The position numbers and the translations under genes were made by a program. The notes under the pieces were generated by a model. The model made no database searches and was not told the origin of the DNA. It worked only from the letters and a program-made list of their open reading frames with translations. A stretch of DNA of 64,000 nt from an uncultured bacterium (GTDB taxonomy: Bacteria; Verrucomicrobiota; Lentisphaeria; Victivallales; Victivallaceae), in contig URVC01000001.1 of assembly GCA_900551245.1 (NCBI GenBank), forward strand, positions 153,753 through 217,752, in the 5' to 3' direction. Positions within the stretch are counted from its first letter, which is position 1. Each line of letters begins with the position of its first letter. Positions 26,919 to 36,056 of the stretch are shown piece after piece.

Positions 26919-28141
26919 ATTCCTTCTATCAGAGCGCTCTCGATATTGCCGAACAAAAACTCTTCCGCGATCCCAGGCCGACGCGGCTCGCCTCACCCCG
27001 CCTGGGGACCGGGGGCACCTTCGTCGACATCTTTCTCTGGGACACCGTGTTCTCCACGTTCTGGGCCCGCTATCATGCGGACCGTTTCCCGGTAGCGGAG
27101 AGTCTGGACAATTTCTATCGCTGCCAGACGCAGGAGGGTTTCATCAGCCGTCAGATTCGACCTGACGGCATCAGCAAATGGTCTCCGGAATCCACATTGG
27201 GGTTCGCGCCCCCGCTGCTGGCGTGGGCGGAACTGGAAATTGCTCCTTTTATTCCGGGGAGGCTGGAAAAAGTATTCGAACCGCTGCTGCGCCAACACCG
27301 ATTCAACACGACCCATTTCCGCCGGGCGGACGGACTCTTCTTCACCGACTGCTGGGGTTCGGGAATGGACAACCTCCCCCGATGGGATACACCGGATGAG
27401 GTAACCCGGGCGGGCGGCATTCCCCCCTCCCGGGAGATGCTCACGGCGACCACGCCGGAAGCGGATGCGTTCTTCCTGTGGCTGGAAAGCCAGATGGAGA
27501 TGCCGTTCTACTGGAATCGCCAGCTCGGCTGGTGCGACACCAGCTGTCAGATGGCATTCAACGCTCTGAATCTCGCCAGAATTGCCGATCGTATCGACCG
27601 TCCGGAAGAAGCGGAGAAATTGCGCGCCGAACATGCCGAGATCGCCGCCACCGTCAACGAACTGTGTTTTAATCCCCAAACTCATTTTTACGCCGATCGG
27701 CTCGGCGATCATCCACTCAACCGGCGTACCATCTGCGGATTCTGGCCGCTGATCAGTGAAGTGGCGACACCGGAGCGGGCGGCAGAAATCATCCGGTTCC
27801 TGCGCGATCCCGCCACGTTCGGCCGTCCCTGCGGAATTCCGACTCTTCCTGCCGACGATCCGGATTATCTTCCGGAAAGCGGTTATGCCCGCGGCCCGGT
27901 CTGGGCTCACACCAATTACATGGTGTTGAAGGGGCTGCTGAAGTATGGGGAGGAGAAACTCGCCGGCGAACTCGCCGCCCGGCTTTACCACGCAGCCGAA
28001 ACGCTCTGGAAAATCACCGGAACCATCTGGGAAAACTACTCTCCGGAACAGTGTCGACGCCCTCCCGAACGCTCCTGCCGAGACTTCTGCGGTTGGTCCG
28101 CTCTGATTCCGATCACCTTCTACCGGGAATTCCTCCGCTGA
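26915..28141 (+). CDS. Trehalase/glucosidase-like (alpha/alpha)6 hydrolase, GH37/GH63 type
   Basis: 408 residues from the ATG at 26915, which overlaps the stop of the previous gene by 4 bases. FVDIFLWDTVFSTFWARYH (near 35-55) matches the W-D-(S/T)-x-F start of the GH37/GH63/mannosylglycerate-hydrolase barrel; GLFFTDCWGSGMDNLPRW has the G-S-G-M-D-N-S-like acid region, and GTIWENYSPE near 375 carries the second catalytic acid. These inverting enzymes cleave alpha-linked gluco- or manno-disaccharides. No signal peptide, so it is intracellular. It closes the operon begun at 18075. Confidence 0.72.
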   Translation: MNSFYQSALDIAEQKLFRDPRPTRLASPRLGTGGTFVDIFLWDTVFSTFWARYHADRFPVAESLDNFYRCQTQEGFISRQIRPDGISKWSPESTLGFAPPLLAWAELEIAPFIPGRLEKVFEPLLRQHRFNTTHFRRADGLFFTDCWGSGMDNLPRWDTPDEVTRAGGIPPSREMLTATTPEADAFFLWLESQMEMPFYWNRQLGWCDTSCQMAFNALNLARIADRIDRPEEAEKLRAEHAEIAATVNELCFNPQTHFYADRLGDHPLNRRTICGFWPLISEVATPERAAEIIRFLRDPATFGRPCGIPTLPADDPDYLPESGYARGPVWAHTNYMVLKGLLKYGEEKLAGELAARLYHAAETLWKITGTIWENYSPEQCRRPPERSCRDFCGWSALIPITFYREFLR

Positions 28142-28395
28142 ATCGAAGGAGAAAGGTGCAGGGAGAAAAAAACTGACAAGCTGCAATGGAAAATTGTTGC
28201 TCCGCACGTCATGCCATGGCAACCTCGATGTGGCCGAATGGGAGGTGGCCTGGCTCCGGGCGGAATTCGATTTCAGGTTGTGTCTCATCTGCAACGAGGC
28301 CGAAGAAATCATCGGCAAATTCCGCGGCAACGGTTGGATCCTACAGCAGACCACGGCGTATGTTTTAAATAAATCTCAATAATCACTTTTATCTA
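28142..28395. other. Non-coding interval with possible decayed coding sequence
   Basis: Between the trehalase-like gene and the GH28 promoter no gene is convincing. A 62-codon frame at 28194-28382 contains the phrases LDVAE and TAYV that also occur, in reversed order, just after GH28. The second phrase is encoded by cagaccacggcgtatgtt here and by a copy with two differences there. It may be a relic of a lost gene or chance. Confidence 0.25.
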
Positions 28396-28424
28396 TTGAC
28401 AATGAGCTCCTTTGCCGGTATAAT
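28396..28424 (+). promoter_or_regulatory. Consensus sigma70 promoter of GH28
   Basis: TTGACA at 28396-28401, a 17-base spacer and TATAAT at 28419-28424 are both perfect matches to the housekeeping consensus at ideal spacing. The GH28 start codon follows 41 bases later. No regulator gene adjoins, so expression may be constitutive or repressed by a distant factor. Confidence 0.85.
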
Positions 28425-28465
28425 ATCACATTGCATCCTCATAGAACGAAAAGGGGCTTCTGTCG

Positions 28466-29773
28466 ATGAGAACGAGGAATGTCAAGGAATTCGGCGCCAC
28501 AGGCGGCGGAACAACTCTGGATACCGTCGCCATCCAGACGGCCATTGATGCGGGCGGGCTGGTTTATTTTCCTCCCGGCGTCTATCTGAGCGGTACTTTG
28601 TATTTGCGCAGCAATGGAGGTCTGGAGCTTTCTCCGGGCGCGATCCTGCGGGGCAGCCCGAACCTTGCGGACTACAATCCGGCTGATTTCGTACCGCAGA
28701 ACAGCGCCAGCAAAGCGGAGGTGACTTCCGGCGGCCATCTGATCGCCGCCGTCGAATGTTCCAACATCGTTCTCTGCGGCGGAGGCACGATCGACGGGAA
28801 TCATCCGGCGTTTCTCAATGAAACCGACCCGGAATGCCCCCTTATGTATCGCAGAATTGCGCGCCCGGGGCAGATGGTGTTTCTCTGCGAATGCACCGAT
28901 GTGCGCATTCAGGACCTGAATTTAAAAAACGCACCCTATTGGACCTGTTTTCTACATGGATGTGAAGAGGTTACGATTCATGGCCTCCACATTCAAAGTG
29001 ATCCTCGCGTATTGAACGACGACGGCATTGATCTGGATTGCTGCCGGCGTGTCACCGTCTCGGACTGCATCATCTCCACCGGCGACGATGCCTTGACGCT
29101 TCGCGGCAACAACAGCCGTCTGAAACAAAAACGCGACTGCTGCGAAATCGTCGTGACCAACTGCATTCTGGAGAGCCATTACGCCAATGCAATCCGGGTT
29201 GGCGTCGGCTGCGGAGAAATTCATGATGCGCTCTTTGAAAATATCATCGTTCCCGGGTACCGCACGGCAATTTCCCTGGTGTCCAACTGGAGCAATGACC
29301 CGGCCAGCTGTGTCGGAGCGGAAATTCACGATATCGAATTCCGCAACATCCGCAGTCATGCGCGCCGCTTTCTGCAGATCAAACTCGACAACGCACCGGA
29401 GGGAAACGCGCACACCTCCGCAACGCTTCACGGCATTATGATCCAACACGTCCGCGGCACGATGGAACTGTCGAACATGCTGCGCGGCAACGGAGCCGGT
29501 AAATTATACGACATCACGCTCGACGACATCCGCCTGAACTGCCGGGGAAACGGCCCCGCGCCGGAACTGGATTTCAAAGGAGCGTGGGGACACGCTTCGA
29601 CCGATGCGGCATTCGAATTGAACCATGCCGATGAGATTGAGTTCCGCAATGTCCGAATCGATTATGCGCCGGAAGCTTGCGGCTGGCACGCCGACATCCG
29701 GGCAACTCATTCCACGTTTCACACAACGATGTGCAAATTCAGCCTCGGGTTTCAGCCGGAATCCACCCGATGA
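28466..29773 (+). CDS. Polygalacturonase-like, GH28 family
   Basis: 435 residues. The N-terminus NVKEFGATGGGTTLDTVAIQ is the classic entry of GH28 right-handed beta-helices, followed by GGLVYFPPGVYLSGTL. The catalytic region reads LNDDGIDLDCC near 185 and STGDDALTLRG near 205, supplying the expected Asp residues (N-D-D-G and G-D-D); NAIRVGVGCGEIHD replaces the usual G-H-G-x-S. GH28 enzymes hydrolyse alpha-1,4 galacturonic or rhamno-galacturonan bonds by inversion. No signal peptide is seen, so it probably acts on imported oligomers. It stands alone behind a consensus promoter. Confidence 0.85.
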   Translation: MRTRNVKEFGATGGGTTLDTVAIQTAIDAGGLVYFPPGVYLSGTLYLRSNGGLELSPGAILRGSPNLADYNPADFVPQNSASKAEVTSGGHLIAAVECSNIVLCGGGTIDGNHPAFLNETDPECPLMYRRIARPGQMVFLCECTDVRIQDLNLKNAPYWTCFLHGCEEVTIHGLHIQSDPRVLNDDGIDLDCCRRVTVSDCIISTGDDALTLRGNNSRLKQKRDCCEIVVTNCILESHYANAIRVGVGCGEIHDALFENIIVPGYRTAISLVSNWSNDPASCVGAEIHDIEFRNIRSHARRFLQIKLDNAPEGNAHTSATLHGIMIQHVRGTMELSNMLRGNGAGKLYDITLDDIRLNCRGNGPAPELDFKGAWGHASTDAAFELNHADEIEFRNVRIDYAPEACGWHADIRATHSTFHTTMCKFSLGFQPESTR

Positions 29774-30081
29774 CTGCGGCACAGAGCACGGCATATGTTC
29801 ATTGCCCCCTGCGCCACCTCGACGTTGCGGAGCTGAAGTTGCACCATGCGCGGCGGCGGCAGTGAAGGAATCGCATTCCATTCGGCCACTGCCGCCGAAG
29901 TGTTTCAGCTTACTCGCCATGTGACGCTTGCCGAAAAAGCGGAAACCATTCCCGCTCGAAGACGAAACTCGTGAACGAACCCGGCGGAATTTCGTCCTTC
30001 TCGCGGGCAATCTTCAACAGAGTTGAATCAACGATCTGCCGTTGCACGCCGCCGGACGCGGCTGTGATTTTCGGACGACCA
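29774..30081. other. Interval between convergent genes, contains a possible gene relic
   Basis: On the minus strand an open frame without ATG runs from 30086 to 29910 (58 codons), reading GRPKITAASGGVQRQIVDST and later FTSFVFEREWFPLFR. It looks protein-like and may be the 3' end of a truncated gene, but has no start or ribosome site. On the plus strand a 31-codon frame begins at 29770, overlapping the GH28 stop as ATGA. Neither is recognised. Confidence 0.25.
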
Positions 30082-31971
30082 TCACTTCACTTCTGCAAGA
30101 AACAGCTCTCCCGTTTCGCCCGGGAGGGATTCCAGGTAAACCGGAGCGATGTCGATCGTAAACGAACTTTCCGGAACCGGAACCGCCTTCCCGAGGTGAG
30201 AAATCGCCTTGTCTATTTTCCGCCCGGACCACTTCAATTGCACCGGATGCCCGATCGCCCACACGGCACAGACCGAAGTTCCATCGGGACGTTTCCAGTC
30301 GGCGCGAAAAGCGCCCCGTCCGATACGTTCGAGCTTCACCGGTGTTCCGCCGGGCGGATTCCGCCGGGTCAACTCGGCGGCGGCCACGGCCGCGGGTTTG
30401 GGTGAAAAATCCTGATGCAGAATGCCGTAATGCGCTTCCGGCCCCTTGTCGTTCTCCCCCGCCCGATAGCGGTAATAGAAGACGTGCTGCACGCCACACC
30501 CGAGCGCCACCAGATAATGCCGGACGAAAAGCGCCGCCTGCAACGATTCACTGCAGGAGACCGACCCCTGGTTGTTGGTGAGCCAGAGAAAATTCCCCTT
30601 CAAATCGCTGTCGAAACAAAAGAGCGCCGCAATCGGAGCTTGAAATCCCCCCTCCGCCTGCGCATAAACCAATGGAATCATCCGGTCATTGCCCCGGCAA
30701 TTGGCGTTGCTGATGAAACGGATGCTGTCCACCTGACGGATTTTAAGGTCGGGGAACTCCGGCGCCGGAACAATCTTCCGCAACAGCTGCGGCGTTCCCG
30801 GACGGGTCCAGAAGGCAAACCAGTCAATGTGAAACGGTTCAATATACTTCTTGTTGACCTGTATGCGGTCAAAGTATCCATCCTCACGCTGAACCAAGTC
30901 AAAATAAAACGGCAATGAATTGGGCAGAATCACCGTTCCTCCCCGACGCAGCCAATTGAGGATGCTCGGAAGTTTCACTCCGGGGAACTCCTCCGACCCC
31001 GGCAACGCCAGCACGGGACACTCGTCGGGCGAAAGTGTTTCAAGCCCGGCAAAACTCACCTCGCGCCGCGTCGCGCCCGCGGGCATGTAGTCGGAGGTGC
31101 GCAAGTTGACGCCATCGGTGTAAAACATCATTTCATCATCGACGATCACCGCATACTTGAGCGTTTCCGGCTTGAAGCCGAGCTTCTTCAATCCCGCTTC
31201 GACCACCGCCCGGGTGAACCCCTCACGGAAGGGCGAAGTTGAATTGCCGAATTCCGTAATCCAGATCGGCATATCGATCCGGTATTCCTTCATCAACGCG
31301 CGCAACCGGGCAATCTGACGGATCAGACGGGACTCCGGAAAATTCTTCATCTGATAAGGATGCATATTGATCCCGTCGAAACTGCCGCCCGCCCCGGCCC
31401 GGAAGGCTCGCTCCCAGAAGGGGAATGGATCGTTGAAATCCGAAAGCCCGCTGAAAAGCACAGTCGAATCGGGATCGATTTTCTTGATCTGCGCGTAGGT
31501 TTCGCGGAGCAGTTCCGTATAATTTTCCGCACTCGGCGTGTCGCCCCAGGGGCCGGCACAATCCACTTCATTGAAAATTTCGTAATAACGGACTTTTCCT
31601 TTGTAACGCAAGACAGTCCGTTCGACAAATTTACGCCATTTGTCGCGATTCCGGAACGGCGGCCGGGCATGCGAAGGGATGGTCCCCGGCAGAATCAGCA
31701 ACACCTCAGCGCCGCGTTTCACGCACGCATCAATCGCCGGATCGAGCCGCGAATAATCCCACTTCCCCGGTTCGCGTTCGATCACCCCCCAGTCCGCGTC
31801 GAACCGGATGAATCCATAACCGGACTTGAGCATGCCCTCAAGTTCCCGAATCATTTCCGGCTGTGACATCCGGCTCAAATGTGCGGCCATCCCGTAGGGA
31901 GTTGCGTCAGCAGCGGCCAGTGCCGGCGCCAGAAAGAGCGCGGCAAAAATCAGCTGGAGAACAGTTTTCAT
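30082..31971 (-). CDS. Secreted clan-A glycoside hydrolase, GH39-like
   Basis: 629 residues with signal peptide MKTVLQLIFAALFLAPALAA. The barrel occupies roughly 25-310: GYGFIRFDADWGVIEREPG, then VRYYEIFNEVD near 134 with the N-E acid/base pair, INMHPYQ near 200 and MPIWITEFGNST near 240 with the nucleophile Glu. This order fits GH39/GH5-type xylosidase-like enzymes. Residues after 310 form a further domain including GTVILPNSLPFYFDLVQ, an amidotransferase-like fold. It ends a minus-strand operon and its start overlaps the pseudopilin stop by 4 bases. Substrate unknown. Confidence 0.75.
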   Translation of the reverse strand: MKTVLQLIFAALFLAPALAAADATPYGMAAHLSRMSQPEMIRELEGMLKSGYGFIRFDADWGVIEREPGKWDYSRLDPAIDACVKRGAEVLLILPGTIPSHARPPFRNRDKWRKFVERTVLRYKGKVRYYEIFNEVDCAGPWGDTPSAENYTELLRETYAQIKKIDPDSTVLFSGLSDFNDPFPFWERAFRAGAGGSFDGINMHPYQMKNFPESRLIRQIARLRALMKEYRIDMPIWITEFGNSTSPFREGFTRAVVEAGLKKLGFKPETLKYAVIVDDEMMFYTDGVNLRTSDYMPAGATRREVSFAGLETLSPDECPVLALPGSEEFPGVKLPSILNWLRRGGTVILPNSLPFYFDLVQREDGYFDRIQVNKKYIEPFHIDWFAFWTRPGTPQLLRKIVPAPEFPDLKIRQVDSIRFISNANCRGNDRMIPLVYAQAEGGFQAPIAALFCFDSDLKGNFLWLTNNQGSVSCSESLQAALFVRHYLVALGCGVQHVFYYRYRAGENDKGPEAHYGILHQDFSPKPAAVAAAELTRRNPPGGTPVKLERIGRGAFRADWKRPDGTSVCAVWAIGHPVQLKWSGRKIDKAISHLGKAVPVPESSFTIDIAPVYLESLPGETGELFLAEVK

Positions 31972-32702
31972 CGAGCCAATTCTTCCTTCTCAAAATTCCC
32001 GTTGACGAATGCGGAAAACTGCAGCGCCGTATCCGCGAGTTCTGCCGCACTCCGCGCCGTGATCGCACCGTCGGCGGTGACGCTGTTGGCCCGGTTTTCA
32101 TGCAGCGTGTTGACCGCGCTCTCCTGGTAGAACGCGCGCGGCGCAAAGTAGGAGTTCGGCGAATGGCTGCCGGTAAATTTCGCACTGTCAGCGAGAAAAA
32201 CCGTCTGCGCAGGTTGTTTCATCAGTTCCGGCTTCAATGTATAGCTCTCGCTGAACACCGCGCCACGGACAAAATTCCCCAGCGTTCCCCGGACGCGTTT
32301 GCCGTAATCCCAGTTGTCGGCGCTGATGTCACCGGCATACAATCCGTAACAGCAGAAATCCCAGATTGCCGACGCGGTCTTCCGGCGCGCAGCGCCATCC
32401 GGACTCGGATTTGCCGGACAACTCAGAACTGCCGGTCCGAGAAGATAATTGGTATCCGTCACCAGAATTCGGCTCCAGGTCCGGTTTTTGCCGGAAGTTT
32501 TGAAAAATCCGGGGTAGTATCCGGCATAATCCGTTGCATAGTGCTGAAACGCCATCACGATATCACGAAGATTGCTCCGGCACAACTCCTCGTCACTCTG
32601 GCGCGACGCGGCCGAAAGTCCTGGCACAAACAAAATTGCTGCAAATAGAACAATGCCGACAATCAGACAAAGTTCCACCAAGGTAAAGGATTGTTTTTTC
32701 AT
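31968..32702 (-). CDS. Pseudopilin with H-X9-DG motif (module 3, second copy)
   Basis: 244 residues; GGAG lies upstream of the ATG. The helix FTLVELCLIVGIVLFAAILF is more diverged than in the other copies but retains Glu5; Ser precedes the cleavage site. AVLSCPANPSPDG and AGDISADNWDYG are shared with the frameshifted pseudopilin just upstream, and H-ENRANSVTA-DG is the H-X9-DG signature. The two are tandem paralogues 21 bases apart. Its stop overlaps the start of the secreted GH39-like gene by 4 bases. Confidence 0.88.
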   Translation of the reverse strand: MKKQSFTLVELCLIVGIVLFAAILFVPGLSAASRQSDEELCRSNLRDIVMAFQHYATDYAGYYPGFFKTSGKNRTWSRILVTDTNYLLGPAVLSCPANPSPDGAARRKTASAIWDFCCYGLYAGDISADNWDYGKRVRGTLGNFVRGAVFSESYTLKPELMKQPAQTVFLADSAKFTGSHSPNSYFAPRAFYQESAVNTLHENRANSVTADGAITARSAAELADTALQFSAFVNGNFEKEELAR

Positions 32703-32723
32703 CTTTTCTCACTCCTGGTTATT

Positions 32724-33529
32724 TTAGAAGGTGATCCGCTGCCCGTTAACATCAACCGCCGCGGAGAAGCTCAACACATTCTCCTTGAGTTTCCCCATAC
32801 CGAGCGCATCGACGTGACCGTCAAAGAAACCGACATTCGCGCGATTGTTATGGATGAGGTGTACGGCCGAATCCTGATAGAACGCCCGCGGCAGGAAGAA
32901 GCAGAAGGGTTCAGCCGAATCGAGCTTCGCATTATCGACGATGAGCGGAACAGCAGAAGCATTTTTCAGCCGCCGTACGACATATGTCAGACCGGCCGGC
33001 TCAAACGCAGCGCCGATCGTGTAATTGCCGAGGAGCGGTTTCAGCCGGATCGCATAATCCCAGCCGTCGGCACTGAGATTTCCGGCGTAAACACCGTAGG
33101 TGACATAATCCCAGACATCGGAGTCCTTTTTGAGATTCGCCGCTGCCGCGGGATTCGTATTCGCCGGACAACTCAGATTTTTCCAATGCGGGAGATATTT
33201 CTCCGTATAGAGAGAATCCGCCCCCAGGTTTTGTTGCCGCCTTTGTTGAGGTAACCGACCATAAAACCGTTGCTGTCGCTGCTGTAAAGAGTCTGCGCCT
33301 TGATGATCTGCGACAAATTATTGAGGCAGCTTGCCGACCGCCCGCGTTCGTGCGCCTGATTCAATGCGGGAAGCAGCATCGAAGCAAGAATCGCGATGAT
33401 CGCGATCGTAATAAGCAGTTCGATCAGCGTAAACCGTTCACATCGTACCGGTAATCTGCGGTATGAATGGAACATTCCGCCACGTTCCTCACAGGGTTGC
33501 CTAGAAACAAGCTGTTGATAAGTTTTCAT
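32724..33529 (-). pseudogene. Frameshifted pseudopilin (module 3, first copy)
   Basis: The first frame starts at the ATG at 33527-33529 (AAAGGATG upstream), runs through FTLIELLITIAIIAILASML and stops at 33173. Translation in the adjacent frame continues the same protein: from YTEKYLPHWKNLSCPANTNP through AGNLSADGWDYAIR to the H-NNRANVGFF-DG motif, ending at 32724. The frames join at a short CT repeat (AGAGAG on the plus strand, 33209-33214) by a net -1 (or +2) change. All signatures of an intact pseudopilin are present across the two frames, so this is a recent frameshift, slippage at a simple repeat, or a sequencing error. It overlaps the upstream enzyme gene by 29 bases and sits 21 bases before the second pseudopilin. 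Confidence 0.85.
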
Positions 33530-34757
33530 GATGCATCCTTTCTCGTATGAACATATCTTTCGTATCGCATGACACCTCTGCCACCACCAGGCCGTGCAGC
33601 AGCTTGACCGTGCCGTCGCCGCCGCAACGGGAAAAATCAATGTTGTTCAACAAAGTTTTCAGCCGGTGCCGGAGTTCATCCGGAAGTGCCAGGCGGCCGG
33701 CCGCCATAATCGCAAGAGAGCACCCCAGGCGCCGCAATAGTGTGTTCGGCTCCAGATAAGAGAGCGGAAACACCGGTGTGGCATACATATTTCCCTGACA
33801 GGCGATGCAGAATCCATTGTCCGAAATCGAATCCGGATGAAGGCTGAACCGGCCGCGGCGCCAGTTCGCGTTGAGCACTCCCCACTCTCCGGTGAACTTC
33901 TCCGCCTCGGCAATGGTGGATTCGAGATGGCTCAGCCCGAACTCCCCGGTCCGTGCAAGCACTTGATCCAGTTGCGCTTCCTTCTCGGGGAAAAGCCCGC
34001 ATTCGCGCAACAGCAACAGCGAAAACTGCATTTGCGCGATCGGCAGGTCCCACCAGGAGTCACGGTTATGCATCCTCATACTCTGTTCGACGCCCGGCCC
34101 CAGGAAACGTTTCGCCTCCTCGAGCCACTCCCGTTCTCCGGTCGCGATAAATGCAGCGGCATAGATCATCGGCAACCGGAGCGCCTCATGATCGTCACAC
34201 TCCCACATTTTCGACACCAGCGCCTCGCGTCCATCCAGTCGCATCAGGTTGAAATGGTTCTCCGGGGTCACATGCGTCCGGCAGTCCTCGGCGATGGCCT
34301 TCAGCAGTACAGCGGCTTTCTCCCGCGTCGAATCCGGCACGGACGGGAAGAAGCGGAGCACCCGCCACAAGCCGTAAACCGTCAGCGTAAACTGATCGCG
34401 CGATGAATTGCTGTAGCACACCTCCGGAGCGCGCACCGAAAACCCGCGTGCGACAAAACCGTTCCTCCCGTGCAATGTAATGCAACGTTCCATCCCGTCC
34501 ACCAGACGCGCCGCCCAGAGCGGATCGCCGTCGATGCGCCAGAGGGTATCGAGCATCGTCCCGGCGTTGATCGCGCAATCCTCCATACCGGTTCCCCAAC
34601 CGCAGGGATTCGGCAGATTGGCCTCCACTTCGGCACGGCACGGCAGGTGCGCAAAGCGTTGCGCCGGCTCGCGCGAAGTAACGTAATCATAAATCAGCCC
34701 GGTCTCGGGGCAGTAGAGCGTCTCACGAACTTGACGCAGGATGTCGTTTTGAATCAT
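33501..34757 (-). CDS. (alpha/alpha)6-barrel (six-hairpin) glycosidase-like protein
   Basis: 418 residues from the ATG at 34755-34757 (GGAAAGGAA upstream), chosen over an in-frame ATG 28 codons earlier. It is helical with repeating hairpins: GMEDCAINAGTMLDTLWRID, SNSSRDQFTLTVYGLWRVL, ECDDHEALRLPMIYAAAFI and SWWDLPIAQMQFSLLLLREC. Conserved-looking Asp, His and Trp residues at the hairpin ends are as in six-hairpin glycosidases, but no family could be assigned. No signal peptide, so it is cytoplasmic. It is first in the operon with two pseudopilins and the secreted GH39-like enzyme and is divergent from the AraC gene at 34886. Confidence 0.55.
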   Translation of the reverse strand: MIQNDILRQVRETLYCPETGLIYDYVTSREPAQRFAHLPCRAEVEANLPNPCGWGTGMEDCAINAGTMLDTLWRIDGDPLWAARLVDGMERCITLHGRNGFVARGFSVRAPEVCYSNSSRDQFTLTVYGLWRVLRFFPSVPDSTREKAAVLLKAIAEDCRTHVTPENHFNLMRLDGREALVSKMWECDDHEALRLPMIYAAAFIATGEREWLEEAKRFLGPGVEQSMRMHNRDSWWDLPIAQMQFSLLLLRECGLFPEKEAQLDQVLARTGEFGLSHLESTIAEAEKFTGEWGVLNANWRRGRFSLHPDSISDNGFCIACQGNMYATPVFPLSYLEPNTLLRRLGCSLAIMAAGRLALPDELRHRLKTLLNNIDFSRCGGDGTVKLLHGLVVAEVSCDTKDMFIRERMHHENLSTACF

Positions 34758-34885
34758 CAAAGCAGTTCCTTTCCGATATTTTCTTCTAACATTATACTTC
34801 AAATGCATTTGAAAAACAACAGGGAAGGTGATATTTTTCATTGTAAAAATAAATCAACATATTTGAAAAATCACCACGACAACTC

Positions 34886-35776
34886 ATGCCGGAAGAAATC
34901 GAATTTGAAATCGTGCCGCCGGTCGTTAAAGACGGCAGTTCGTTTGAACAGATCACGCACCGCAGTTCGCACCGCCTCTTCTTCTTCCCGACGCTGGAGA
35001 ACACCGGCGAACTGCTCTACTGCAGCTGTCTTTTTGAAGTGCACTGGCTGCGGATGGCCGACTACCGGCGGAAGAATCTGAATACGCTGGGAGTGGAATA
35101 TGTGAAAGAGGGATCGCTCCACGCCGTGCAGAATGGCAGGGAGTACCGGGTGGGCACGGGAGAAATTTTTCTGATGCGGCCGGGGTGTGAAAGCGAGATC
35201 CATACGGGTCCGGAAGGGCACTGCCGGAAAAATTCCCTGGCATTACACGGCCCTCTGCTGCCGGCGGTTCTCCACGCCAGCGGCCTGGATCAGGTCGATA
35301 AAATCAGCGAAATCGACCATGCCGGGTTCGAAGCGCTGCTCGAACGATTCCGGGTGCTCTCCACCGAACCGGACCGGATGATCCGACGCAAAAACGGGGC
35401 ATTGAGTTACGAACTGCTCCGTTTTCTGCAGTTCCCACAACCGGAACATGCGACACCGGAACGGTTCGAAAAAATTGCGCAGTCGCTCGCGGAAAACCCG
35501 GGGCAGAGCGGAGATCTGAATACGCTCGCCCGCCGGGCGGGGTGTTCCCCCAACCATCTGATCCGGGAATTCGCCCGCTGTTTCGGCACCACTCCGGGCC
35601 GTTATCTCCACGGCAAGCGCATGCAACGCGCCGCCGAACTTCTCCTCGAACACCCGGAATTATCCGTCAAGGAGATTTCCAGTGCGGTCGGTTATTCGGA
35701 TGCGTTGAACTTTTCGACCGCCTTCCGGAAATATTTCGGCAATTCGCCGCTCCAGTACCGGAAGAGTCATTCGTGA
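34886..35776 (+). CDS. AraC-family transcriptional regulator
   Basis: 296 residues. The N-terminal 150 residues form a cupin-like sensor (YVKEGSLHAVQNGREYRVGT, EIFLMRPGCESEIHTG). The C-terminal region has both helix-turn-helix units: LNTLARRAGCSPNHLIREFA and LSVKEISSAVGYSDALNFST, then FGNSPLQYR. Ribosome site is weak. It is divergent from the six-hairpin gene with 128 bases between and is the probable regulator of the 30082-34757 operon. About 280 bases after its stop hold no gene that I can support. Confidence 0.88.
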   Translation: MPEEIEFEIVPPVVKDGSSFEQITHRSSHRLFFFPTLENTGELLYCSCLFEVHWLRMADYRRKNLNTLGVEYVKEGSLHAVQNGREYRVGTGEIFLMRPGCESEIHTGPEGHCRKNSLALHGPLLPAVLHASGLDQVDKISEIDHAGFEALLERFRVLSTEPDRMIRRKNGALSYELLRFLQFPQPEHATPERFEKIAQSLAENPGQSGDLNTLARRAGCSPNHLIREFARCFGTTPGRYLHGKRMQRAAELLLEHPELSVKEISSAVGYSDALNFSTAFRKYFGNSPLQYRKSHS

Positions 35777-36056
35777 CAACAGGGAAGAGCGTTCCGATTC
35801 CGCTCCGGAGCCTCGACGTTCTTCACCGCAACCCGTCCATGGCGGAGCGGAGAGGATTCCCATCCCCGGGAGGAACCGGGCGGTTGCATCGAATGGCCCC
35901 CCCTCCAGCGGCATCCCTCCGGTGGAGCCCAGGCAAATGCACAGAGTCACCAACCATCCGCCCCGGGGGTTCCCCGGTCGACGGGGACGAAACAAAGCGT
36001 GAAGATTTCCTGATTGCGGCCTGTAAAAAACGCAGTTTTGGAGTTATTTTATAAGA

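Noticed and set aside
35777..36056. Small frames between the AraC gene and rsmB
   Set aside because: No start signals, no domain-like sequence; treated as an intergenic region with nothing recognisable.
30082..36056. A pectin or polysaccharide locus of the SusC/SusD type
   Set aside because: No TonB-dependent receptor or SusD-like lipoprotein is present anywhere in the window.
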